Positions 40,261-50,103 of a stretch of 64,000 nt of DNA are shown here, one piece after another (position 1 is the stretch's first letter; each line of letters opens with the position of its first letter). This stretch comes from Onchidella celtica (Eukaryota; Mollusca; Gastropoda; Systellommatophora; Onchidiidae). The position numbers were made by a program, and so were the translations under genes. The stretch covers positions 41,862,612 to 41,926,611 of the forward strand of contig OZ007575.1 in NCBI GenBank assembly GCA_963931925.1, read 5' to 3'. Below the pieces are notes generated by a model. It made no database searches. It was not told the origin of the DNA and worked only from the letters and a program-made list of their open reading frames with translations.

Positions 40261-41551
40261 CAGCATATTAGGTAATACTCTGTGGGTGGATTAAATAATC
40301 AGGCACATCGACTGTACAGCCTCCAAACCTTTAATCTAATCGCAACCTTGTGATTTAACACTGACGCCATTCAGTGGGAACCGTTTCCAGTACATTTCTG
40401 TGAATGTTTAACCCCAAGAGGACCCTTGCGCACAAAATTTCCGATTTCTCTTCTGTAAGCGAGGCTGTGGAGCGGTTCACTAGTAAAAGGACATCATTGG
40501 AAGACCGTCAGTTACGACTCATAGGCAAAGAACATTATGGTGGACAGTGGCCATCAAGACGTTACGTTCCTTTGTCATACACATAACATTATTATGAATG
40601 ATGGATCTAGACTACCTGTCGCCCAACCATTGAAGGAGATCAAGAACACAGTAATCTACACCGTTCGAGGTCAAGCTATAGTTCACAGTACATCGAAATT
40701 TCCTTCTCTTTCAGCTGGACCACTGATCAACTTGCGTCATAGCCCAGTAGACAAGGCGTTACGGAGAAATTATTTTGTTAAAAATAGATCTTAACACCCT
40801 TTACGGCAATGAGACCAAATAACACTGTTGCCAGCGGCCCATTGGCCAATCCCGTTGATTATGACAGAGGATTATCTGGTGTTTGTTTTGCACTTTTTTA
40901 AATAGGAATTTGAGGGCTGAACGCCGGCCCAGATTAAGATAAAGAAACCTTGAAAGGCCTGAACTGGCTATTATCGTGCGACGCGCCATTTAACCCAAAC
41001 TCAAAATTCATTTTTAAACTTCCACCATATATCATTAGCAACACTGTGCTTGTGTTAGAGTTAAGTAACAGTCAAGTACATAAAAAAAAAAGAAAATTGT
41101 TTCATAGCAAGGCATTTATAGATTGTAAATACTTGTCCATTCCAACATTATCAAATGCAAGTAAACCACCACGCAGTGCCGAATTTACACCCTGAGGCCC
41201 GAAGTTATATTAGAATACAATGCTTGGAGACCCTTTGTCAAAAAATGACACCAGAAGATCTCAAAGAGTCGAGTACAGAAACAGGACTTTGGGCATCACA
41301 AAAGAAAAAAAAACCATAATAAAATGTGACTTTTTGTAATGGATTAGTATTATGCTATTTAAAAAGTGAAAATTGGAATTAATAAAATTTAACAGCCAAA
41401 GAAAAAAAAATATGTCTGAAATTGTGTGAGTCCCTTGTGGATTATGAGGCCCTAAGCTGTAGCTTATTTAGCTTAAGCCTAAATCTGGCTCTGCCCACCC
41501 AACCCCCCCCCCCCCACTCCCCTCCCCAACTCCTCCATTCTCCCGAAATAT
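40261..41551. other. No gene recognised
   Basis: No ORF with domain signal. It includes ATCGTGCGACGCGCCATTTA at about 40974, a variant of the motif near 18299 and 34752. A C-run lies at about 41503-41515. Confidence 0.5.
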
Positions 41552-41790
41552 GGCGATCTTGTTTGTTCCAACTCCACTTTTTTCGCAATTGAGAAATTCG
41601 ACGTTAAACGTTTGCGGCTTTAGTATCATGATAAGGAATTAGAATGAATAGGAATTGTGAAACAGCTTGATAAGTGCCACAATCCGTGTTAAACAAGTGT
41701 CAAAGTGTGCATTTGTTATACCTCTTCTGCATACTTATAGGTCTCCAATTTTTCAGAACATGGAGAGAGAACAAACAAGAATTAAGGTCG
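41552..41790 (+). mobile_element. MITE family M4, copy D
   Basis: Left end CTTGTTTGTTC and right end GAACAAACAAG are perfect 11-bp inverted repeats. The core includes GTTAAACGTTTGCGGCTTTA, GTGAAACAGCTTGATAAGTG and GTGTGCATTTGTTATACCTC. Confidence 0.8.
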
Positions 41791-42382
41791 AGATGAGATG
41801 AACCAATTCTCATTTACAGAATGATTTCCATCAGGTAACATAATGCAGGAGCCGAAACTCCTGGGCTTCATTGCCTAGACTGATTGCTCATTTGGGAGTA
41901 TTTTACTTCATGCAAGATTCGAAGTCCATCCATCTATCAAGCTGCGAAAATTATGTAACCAACTGCATCAAGTTTCTCAGGCAGAAATAGAGATTTACCC
42001 AGATTTATGATCGTGCGGCTCTTGAAATACTTGGCCGGGCTTGGAGTATCCGAAGACATCATGAGATCTTGTGTCCACGTCAATCAATCCAGTAAATCTT
42101 TGACTGTGATATTAATGACTCATGAAATACTGCCGACAGAGCTCTGAAAACCTCTGGTTGACCCTGCATGGCTGGGAGAATGCCTAGATGGCTGTTTCCG
42201 CTGGATTAGCTGTTTTGCTGCATGTCAAGCATTGTTTTCACTGTCGTATTTCGATAGGACCAGTTTCTTTCTTGTTAATATTTTCTTCTTGGGCGTCTTT
42301 CTTTCACTCTCTTTCTCTGTCCCTCTTTCTTTCTCTCTCTCTCTCTCTCTCTCTCACATACACCTCTGTCAGTCTGTACGTC
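41791..42382. other. No gene recognised
   Basis: Unassigned sequence ending in a CT-rich tract (about 42300-42356). Confidence 0.5.
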
Positions 42383-42700
42383 TGTGGTCCGTCCGTCCGT
42401 CCGTGGTCCGTGCGTCCGTCCGTCCGTGGTCCGTCCGTGGTCCGTCGGTCCGTCCGTCCGTCCGTCCGTGGTCCGTCGGTCCGTCCGTCCGTCCGTCCGT
42501 GGTCCGTCCGTGGTCCGTCCGTCCGTCCGTCCGTCCGTCCGTGGTCCGTCCGTCCGTGGTCCATCCGTCCGTCCGTCCGTGGTTCGTCCGTCCGTCCGTC
42601 CGTGGTCCGTCCGTCCGTCCGTGGTCCGTCCGTGGTCCGTCCGTGGTCCGTCCGTCCGTCCGTCCGTCCGTGGGTCCGTCCGTCCGTCCGTCCGTGTTCA
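42383..42700. repeat. GTCC/GTGGTCC tandem array
   Basis: About 318 bp of CCGT tetramers punctuated by TGG inserts (GTCCGTCCGTGGTCC units), in a partly higher-order pattern. No stop codon arises, so several frames are open on both strands and give PSVR- or TDGR-type low-complexity peptides. The array lies next to the broken 3' end of element E2. Confidence 0.95.
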
Positions 42701-43316
42701 CCAGCCTTCTTACCCATCGATCCTGCATAGCCAAAGGGTTATTTTCTTATTAAAACGTCTTATTATAGCACTTTCCTTCTCTGATCTAACTTTTCATTAA
42801 ACAATGCCCTTTCTGTCATATCGCCCCTGTTGCATCTGGGCATGGCAAAAATCTTAAAGAGCCAAAACTAAAAACACACTTTCTGAGGACTATTTTCACC
42901 AAGTCTTCCACAAGTATAACAATAGATATCAGATTCTAATAAGAATCAAAGCAATCATCGAGTCTTGAATTTGAGCACATGCCTGTCCAGATAGATCCTG
43001 TATACCACACAGATTCACCAGCCTACCCATGTAAGCAACACTAGAGTAGACGAATCTGTGCGTTTACTCATTGTAACGTCCTTTCAAATGTTATTAACGT
43101 GGAGCACTGAGACAATTTTTCTTCCCAGGGTGTCTTTCCAGATTCGAGCAGCAATTCTGACAATACCATATTTACTGCAAAATTGAACTGCGCCACTTTC
43201 CTTGGTCTCAGAATGTCCGTAATTAGTGGGACAATATAGTGTGATCTCACCCCCGGTCTCTGAATGAGGTGGTAAAATACTATTCCCCTCAACATGAGAC
43301 AGACTCTTAAATAAGT

Positions 43317-44225
43317 TTAAACCAACCGAGACAACACATCGGCCTGTAAGTTTTCATTTCCAGGGATGGCTCGAATGACAAACCTGTACTCCTGGAGCGC
43401 GAGGCTCCATCTAGTTAATCGAGCATTTTTAGCCCTGTTTGATTTGAGAAACAACAACGGACGATGGTCCGTTTCAATGATAAACTGTCTCATAAGTAAG
43501 TAACGAGAGAATGCGCTAACGGCATAAATAATTGCGAGACATTCTCGCTCGATGATTGCGTAACGGCATTCTCGATCAAGTAATTTGCGGCTGGCGTACA
43601 GACATGGCCGCAAAGAATTTTCACGTTCCTGGAGTAATACCGCTCCCAATCCCTTGTCCGACGCATCTGTACGGACAACGAATGTTTGGTTTATATCCGG
43701 TAGTATGAGAATGGGAGACGTAGAAAATAAGCGCTGGACGGTCCGAAGGGCATCAGCGCATTCGGTAGTCCATGTTACCTTGTTAGGAAAGTTCTTCCTT
43801 GTTAGGTCCGACAACGGGGCCGTAAGCGATGAAAAATTTGAGATGAACCTTCTATAGTAACTTAAGAAGCCCAATAAACTGCGAACTTGCTTCTTTGTCT
43901 GAGGGGCCTGAAGTTTTAAGATTGTAGTGATCTTCTTGTCGTTCGGGGTCTGAACGCCGTGGGCAATCGTATGGCCCAAAAAATTTATTTGTTTGTAACC
44001 AAGAAACACCTTACTCGGTTTAGCGGTAAGGCCGGCTCGACGAAGAGCATTGAAGACTTCCCGAAGGGCCGCTAGGTGGCCCGACCACTCAACTTGGTAA
44101 ATGCAAATGTCGTCGAAGTACGACAAAACGGAGTTTATATTTTGGAGCACTATTATCATACGCGCGAATGTGGCAGGGGCCGTAACCAACCCAAAGGGCA
44201 TATAGCGCCACTGCATGAGGCCCAA
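43317..44225 (-). pseudogene. pol: E2 reverse transcriptase core and RNase H
   Basis: Contains RYMPFGLVTAPATFARM, the catalytic VLSYFDDICIY, INFLGHTIAHGVQ and KKQVRSLLGFLSYYRRFISN, then RNase H with RTDASDKGLGAVLL, ERECLAIIYAV, TDHRPLLF and LQADVLSRL. The frame is intact for 302 codons, but it is separated from the RT fingers by stops near 44300. The YxDD box that E1 has lost is present here. Confidence 0.9.
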
Positions 44226-44323
44226 CGGGGTCTGAAAAGCGATATATTGCTTGCTATTGCCTTCAAGAGGAATTTGCCAGTGGCCCTAGGACAGGTCAAT
44301 TTTTTAAAATATTGTTGCCCTCG

Positions 44324-45166
44324 CTAATTGTGCAAACAGATCCTCTTGGTTAGGGATCGGTTCGGCATCATATATCGTAATCGCGTTAAGTTTACACAAA
44401 AGCGCACGGTATCATCCTTTTTGACTAAGACGATGGGTGAGCTATATGGGCTCGTCGATCGTTCTATTACCCCCATATGAAGCATGTTACGCACCTCGGC
44501 CATTATGGTATCCTGTGCGTGTAGAGGGCGCGGGTACGGCTTGACGAAGACGGGTATATCCGTCTGTAAACGTATGACATGCTGTACCAGTGAGGTGCAA
44601 CCCGGCAAATCTGTAAACACCGTAGTAAATTCCGCCAGCAAATCTGTTATATCTTGTCTTTGCGACGGAGACAGATCTGGATTGATATGTACATCCGACG
44701 CCCTTTCCGTAGCTTGCAATGTAGGAATTGATGTATTGATGTTTATGGGGTCATTATCGCCAATTGTGACCACGTTGCGACGATTATTCCGATGATTACG
44801 CTTGTCCGATAGATATTTCTTGAGCATGTTAATATGAAATAATTTATCCTGCCTTCGTATATTAATCATGTAATTAACTTTGGAGATCCTCTTCTTGACC
44901 TTAAAAGGTCCTTTCCACGTGAGGAGAAGTTTGTTGTTTGTCTCCGGTAGGAGAACAAGGGTCAGGTCTCCGGCGGCGAGGGTTCGCAACTTGCTTCCCT
45001 GGTCGCGATATATTTTATAGCTGTCAGCTCGACAACCTGCAAAGCGCTGGGCTGTCTCACATGCGCTAAAAATCCTATGTCGAAGGTCGACTACGTATCG
45101 ATACGCGGATCGCGTATCGCTATCATCGGCCTTTGAGCCCGTGAATAAATCGTGAATTATAGACAT
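44324..45166 (-). pseudogene. pol: E2 integrase C-terminus joined to reverse transcriptase N-terminus
   Basis: Starts with the integrase C-terminal region (YRDQGSKLRTLAAGD, LLTWKGPFKVKK, LFHINMLKKYL) and passes, in the same frame, through a spacer (INPDLSPSQRQDITDLLAEF) into reverse transcriptase (KPYPRPLHAQ, MGVIERSTSPYSSPIVLVKK, RFCVNLTRL). This single reading frame directly shows integrase preceding reverse transcriptase. It ends in frameshifts and stops near 44330. Confidence 0.9.
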
Positions 45167-45471
45167 TGGTCCGTGTGGTTTACGCCCATATATTTATTCA
45201 AACGGAGAAAAACCGGTCGAAGCGTTTGGTAATTCCCGGAACGCAAAAAGGATAGCGGGAAGCTGACATCCCAATCGTTTGGCTTATCAGCAGACACTCG
45301 CGCAAGCATAGCTTTCATGCTGGCGTTCCACCTCTCGCAGCATCCATTTGGTTGTGGGTGGTAAGGCGATGTTAATCTTTGCTTAATACCTACCAATTCT
45401 AATACTTTCCTAAACAGATCAGAGGTAAATTGAGGTCCTCTGTCTGACAAGATCTCGGTTGGAAAACCCAC
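45157..45471 (-). pseudogene. pol: E2 integrase core fragment
   Basis: Continues the integrase in a new frame with GFPTEILSDRGPQFTSDLF (second Asp) and HPQPNGCCERWNASM (catalytic Glu), D-35-E-like spacing. After ADKPNDWD the frame shifts again near 45255, and the remaining residues are out of frame. It has no start codon of its own. Confidence 0.85.
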
Positions 45472-46607
45472 GCGTGCAAATTTAAAATGGTAAGAAGGGC
45501 CTCAGCCACATGGTCAGCTGAGATGTCCTTTAAGGGGATGGCCTCCGGCCAACGAGTAGCGTAGTCAATAAGGGATAGTATAAATCGGTGGCCTCTGTCC
45601 GATTTCTCCAGAGGCCCAACTAAATCTACGGCTACGGGCTGGAACGGTGTGCAAACCAATGGCATTTCCTGTAAGGGGGCCCGCGATGCTCTTCTCTTAG
45701 GGGTACGTTTTTGACATATGTCACATGTTGACACAAAACGGTTAACATCGGCATAAACACTCGGCCAAAAGAAATGAGATAATATTCGTGATTTAGTTCT
45801 AGCTTTTCCTTGGTGGCCTGATAACGAAGTGCCATGTGCCAAACGAAGTATGTCGCGTCGGAAGGATCTTGGGACAACGAGTTGAAGGATTGTCTCACGT
45901 TTACCTCGGAAGTTCCGGTACAATAAGTTATCCTTCAATACAAACTTCGAAGTATCCGGCGCTGCAGGGTCAACCTTAGCGAACAACGGTTTCGGTGTTA
46001 TATCAGAACGCTGTTCGTCATAAAATATGGTGGGAGTTACGTCAAAATCGAAAGCAGGGGTATGTAATGGACCCTCAGGTTTGCGACGTGTTTGTTGACG
46101 TGTGGTCCCATATGCGATGTCAACGTCCTCGCTCCAGATTTCTAAATCACCGGCAGGAAATTTTGGAACTTGTGGTATATTTCCTATGATCACATCTGCG
46201 ACTGGATTTGGTAGTACGCACGCGGCAACAATACCTGTAATAAAAGGAGTGTCAACATAAATCTCCGCCAGACGGAACCGCTCGACGGATCCGCCGAAGG
46301 TTATACAAGTCGCCTCTTTATCGAGAAATTGTGTGGGGCGGACTAGCGACTCTCGAACGCCGATCGTTGTGCATCCGGAGTCTCTCAGCACAGACGCAGG
46401 TATCGCAATGACGTGGCCCTTATAAAGTGTTAACTCGCCCAGCTCATGTAGGGCTGACATGACTGGAACGGCGTTTAATTGACATCTGTCTTGAACGCGA
46501 CCGTCGTCCTCATAAGGTGGCGATCTGACCGAACAAGAATTGCTGGTCTCTATCTTAGCTGTACAATGTCTTTGCACGTGGCCAAATCTATTGCATCTGA
46601 AACACAT
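45399..46607 (-). pseudogene. pol: E2 nucleocapsid-protease-integrase N-terminal part
   Basis: Starts at a single CCHC zinc knuckle (CFRCNRFGHVQRHC); the upstream basic region reads in the same frame. Protease has VLRDSGCTTIG and VIIGN. Integrase has the HHCC domain (H in LAHGTSLSGHQG, CDICQKRT) and the first catalytic Asp in VAVDLVGPL. After DHVAEALLTIL the frame leaves the integrase, near 45480, so the protein is cut before the second Asp. E1 has two knuckles at this place; only one is seen here. Confidence 0.85.
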
Positions 46608-46708
46608 AACGCGCTCATCATCGCGAGGGGCTCGACCCTCAAAACGAACACGCTGAGGTGGTCGCTGAGGCCGGCTATAACCCGTGCTCTGGTAGCTTCC
46701 ACGACGTG

Positions 46709-47731
46709 TTAAGGGCTGAACGAATAGCCCTGGTATCCGGGACGTGGAGAGGGTATATTTCTACGCGGACTCTCCGATGGCCTATAATATGGTGGCCCTG
46801 ACTGAGCCCGAGGATTTGGGGCCTGGCGACGGGTTGATCGCGACCGCTCAGGCGCGGCCGGCGGCGTTTTGCCGATGCTGGCATAAAATGGCTCACTATT
46901 TTTTGCTTTGGCCATCGAACGGTTTGGGTGGGCGGACGCGTACTGTTCCGCCCATGACGTGATTTCGTTTGAGTTCTTCGGTGCTCTCTCTTTGAGATGG
47001 GCAACCAAGTCGGGATGACAAGCCCCATAGATTTGGTCTTTCAGGAGCAGGTCATATAGTTCCGAGAAACTACCGCGCGTAACGCCCGCAAGCTGGATCC
47101 AACGATCTAGATAATGTTTTAGTCGGTCCACGTATGTCGAAAAGTTCTCGGTCGGCTCCGGCTTACACCCTCGAAATTTCTGATGGAATCCATCTTCAGT
47201 GTGCTGAAATCGTTTCAGTAACGCCTCAACCTTGAGGGCGTGAAAAACCTCAAGGGCCTTGCCTGTAAGCAAGTTAACAAGGCAAGCAGTGTATGTCGAT
47301 TGATCCCACCCGACGGACCGAGCATGAAGTTCAAATCGATGCAAATATGAGTCGATTTGATCGATTTTATCGTTGAATACGGGTAGTTTAGGTTTACACG
47401 TAATGTTGTTGGACGCAGAAGTAGGAGTCCCGATTGACTGACGTTCCAACTTTTTCAACGTAAGTTCACGTTCTCTCTTCTCTCTATCGGCAGTTTCTTT
47501 TTCTCTTTCTCTTTGTTCCTTCTCTCTTTCTCTTTCTTCTTTTTTCTCAGCTCTTTCTCTTTCTGCCGCCTTCTCGGCTCTGTCTTCTCTTTCTCTTTCT
47601 CTTTGTTCGGCCCTTTCCTCTCTTTCTTTATCACGGTCTTCTTTTATCATCATCTCGCAACAAGCACCACGTTTCTCTTTTGGTATACCGAAAGCCTTGG
47701 CCGCTTCTAGATATTTCATTAAGTCGGTCAT
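46709..47731 (-). CDS. gag: E2 Gag polyprotein (SCAN-like capsid)
   Basis: An intact 340-codon frame. After a short N-terminus (MTDLMKYLEAAKAFGIPKE) there is a long Arg/Glu-rich helix (residues about 33-95). It is followed by LPVFNDKIDQIDSYLHRFEL, the same capsid entry motif as E1 (LPTFDD). A SCAN-like segment follows (HTEDGFHQKFRGCKPEPTEN to EQYASAHPNR). The C-terminus is basic and Pro/Ser/Tyr-rich (RPSESPRRNIPSPRPGYQG). The stop falls just before the zinc knuckle, which lies in the -1 frame, exactly the relation seen in E1. It forms the particle and binds RNA. The retained frame in an otherwise dead copy suggests limited time since insertion or chance. Confidence 0.85.
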   Translation of the reverse strand: MTDLMKYLEAAKAFGIPKEKRGACCEMMIKEDRDKEREERAEQREREREDRAEKAAERERAEKKEEREREKEQREREKETADREKRERELTLKKLERQSIGTPTSASNNITCKPKLPVFNDKIDQIDSYLHRFELHARSVGWDQSTYTACLVNLLTGKALEVFHALKVEALLKRFQHTEDGFHQKFRGCKPEPTENFSTYVDRLKHYLDRWIQLAGVTRGSFSELYDLLLKDQIYGACHPDLVAHLKERAPKNSNEITSWAEQYASAHPNRSMAKAKNSEPFYASIGKTPPAAPERSRSTRRQAPNPRAQSGPPYYRPSESPRRNIPSPRPGYQGYSFSP

Positions 47732-48414
47732 ACTGTTGCTTATTATAACGCCGCTCTATGAATAGGGAGTTCTACTATTCCCACAATATTATTTAGGTTT
47801 ATTATCTCTCTCTAACTACGACTCACCAAATTATTTATTCAGCGTGTCGACTGACACGTGAATCACAGGCACAGTATGTGTATATAAGTAGTCTCAATCG
47901 CTAAATATGCTTTGTTATGACTAATAGCTCTCTCTCTCAAGATCACAAGGCAATAATTGTATGCCAATTTCTGTAGCAGACACTTTGCTGCTTTTAATGT
48001 AACAATATCTCTCCCTCTAATGTGCAGTATCAATAATAAGCTGCAACAAAGTGTATCTCTCTCTCTCAATACGACGTGGCAGTGTCACAAATCTGTTAAC
48101 TCACTGCAATAAATCTCTCTTCCGTCAAAACCAGATTAACACTCTTTCAACGTGTCGCTATGCACGTGAAATAATCAGGCATATATTATAAATACAAATG
48201 GTCAATATACTATGAAAGGGTGATAAAAAAAATACACTGAACAGGACGCTAGACTTACACGTAAAGAACGAACGACAACAAACCCGACAGCCTGAAACGT
48301 ATGTATAGAAAGGTAAGAAGAGGGACAGGAGAGACGTCTTCCTAAAGAGAGGGGGAAGAAAAAAAAAAACGCCACAATCTATACGAATAAACAGATCCCT
48401 ACAGAAACTATACG
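47732..48414 (-). other. E2 untranslated leader
   Basis: About 680 bases between LTR and gag, with scattered GAGAGAGA tracts (minus-strand sense). No ORF of interest is seen. Confidence 0.65.
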
Positions 48415-50103
48415 TGTCACAACAAATCCCCTCGGGTTATGAATACCATCGATGCACTCGCTGCAGCCGACTGGCACAGAAGATATGTTATATCGCGATC
48501 CCGTCCAACCTACCAGCTAACTAAACTAAACATGAAAAAAAAGAGAAATAGTCTGTCAAATACCAGGCAGGACAGCATTCACTCCCCCAAATACAGACAA
48601 AACCAGGTGGGATTACTTAACTGATTTGTAGGGGCTTAGATGGTACATGTAACTCCCTCAATCCGCAGCACAACGGCCACAGTCCCTCCTGTCTTTTCCC
48701 TCGAGTCGTTGAAGTGTCAGTCCCGCGCCGTTGTCCTCAGGTCAACGGGATCCGCCAGGTGGACATGAAATAAGAAATAATAAAATACAACAGTATACAA
48801 AGTATAAAAAGTTAATTAAATTAAATCTAAGTGGTGGTCGTCGGAGAGGTCACATACGCTGGTTTGGTGTCCCGACGTCAAGTTCTTAGGGTGTCCGACT
48901 CCAGATGTCAGAAGTGGGATTTTGGGGATAATTGCGTTGTTGTAGGTCCCCTCCAGATGTCAACGAGTGGTTTGGTGGATGTAGTAGACTCACACCCGAA
49001 ACATTCATACCACAATAACTAAGCAACACAGGATAACTTATGTTCAGGCCTGACGGGCCATGTGATCATAATACAAGATTCGACTGCATAATTTAGGGTA
49101 ATCACAATCATAGATATTACATAAATGGCATCTACTACTGAAACTCTAGCAAGTCTATCTAAAATAGGGTATCGAAACGTATGGTACTATGCACTCTTGA
49201 AGTGCACCTATCCAGGACTACGGTTCCTAAAGTGTAAACAAATTCAATTTGGTCGGTCTCGCTTTCATACAGTCAGCAATAGCACCTAATCAGATAATTG
49301 ACTGACTCATAAGGCGTAGCAGCACTCTCTAATAATTTTCACAGTAATACTTTACAAAATATCTATGCTGCTCCACACTAAGGAGTATACAGCTGGGCAA
49401 TGAACATAGTTCAATCTCATACACAATCTAACAACTCATTACACATCTAGTAAAAGTATATTCAATGTCCTTCTCTTCGTCACAATGGGGTGACGGAAAA
49501 ACTGTCACAGTTCCTGGCACGAACACATACGAGGGCTCTCACCATTTCCTCGCTCGCGATGGTTTTGCGAGCGAGAGAGTCCAATGTAAGCGGTGTGCAC
49601 ACTTAAGCCTGGTGCACAGAGGCGTCGTCACTGTATAGGTCTCTTCACAGCGCGAATCTTTTTGTCTGTCATCTCCACTCAGGTAGGAGGCCCCCGTGAC
49701 TCGTCCTTTCGCCAAATGCTCGAAATATGAATCCACTGATCTTAGTATGTGTGTTAGCTTTTATACCCCCCGATGGTTACTAAGGGTCTCCCTCCCGATT
49801 GGACGATCAAGGACCTAGCCACGACAAACACAAGTTTGTCTTTCAGTTAATCCTGACTGCTTTCTCAAAAGGATATGGACACAACTCAAAAACCTACACT
49901 AGAACTTCTACAATCTTACTATGTAAACAAGAAAATTCCACACGCACACCAAAATCAAAGGGTTAACTTAATGTTTACAAACTTCACTCACACATCCCTC
50001 ATCACGAAATCCGTGGCTCGATTAATAGCTAAACGCGTTTCATATTCTCCCAAAATAAACCCAACCCATGACTAACAGAAAAGAGCTCACGCGGCTCGTG
50101 ACA
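48415..50103 (-). repeat. E2 5' LTR
   Basis: Minus-strand sequence starts TGTCACGAGC and ends GGGATTTGTTGTGACA, like E1 (GGGATTTGTGACA), and has TGTCAC/GTGACA inverted ends. It contains a TATA box and initiator at expected spacing and a hairpin GGCCCGTCAGGCC near 49050. No partner LTR is available, so the limits rest on similarity of ends to E1. No clear TGG primer site follows it. Confidence 0.7.
49733..49765 (-). promoter_or_regulatory. E2 LTR core promoter
   Basis: TATAAAAG on the minus strand (49765-49758) is followed 28 bp downstream by ATCAGTGG, a TCAGT initiator with the A at 49737. This would place the U3/R boundary about 366 bp into the LTR. Confidence 0.6.

Larger units (their letters stand above)
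43250..50103 (-). mobile_element. E2: decayed Ty3/gypsy LTR retrotransposon, Gmr1-like order
   Basis: On the minus strand, from 50103 downward: a 1,689-bp 5' LTR, leader, gag, zinc knuckle, protease, integrase, integrase C-terminus, reverse transcriptase and RNase H. Integrase again precedes reverse transcriptase. Frames change at least four times and there are stops near 44300, so the copy is dead. No 3' LTR is found between 42700 and 43316. A GGGGGTGA purine tract near 43250 may be the remnant polypurine tract. The LTR start TGTCACGAGC matches that of E1, while the proteins are only moderately similar, so this is a related but distinct family. Confidence 0.9.

Noticed and set aside
42383..42700. 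CRISPR-like array
   Set aside because: Units are 4-7 bp with no unique spacers; animal DNA context.
42188..42800. Overlapping ORFs of 120-180 codons on both strands (PSVRPSVRGP and TDGRTDHGR type)
   Set aside because: They are forced by the stop-free GTCC/GTGGTCC array, and several frames are open at once. There is no start context or non-repetitive domain.
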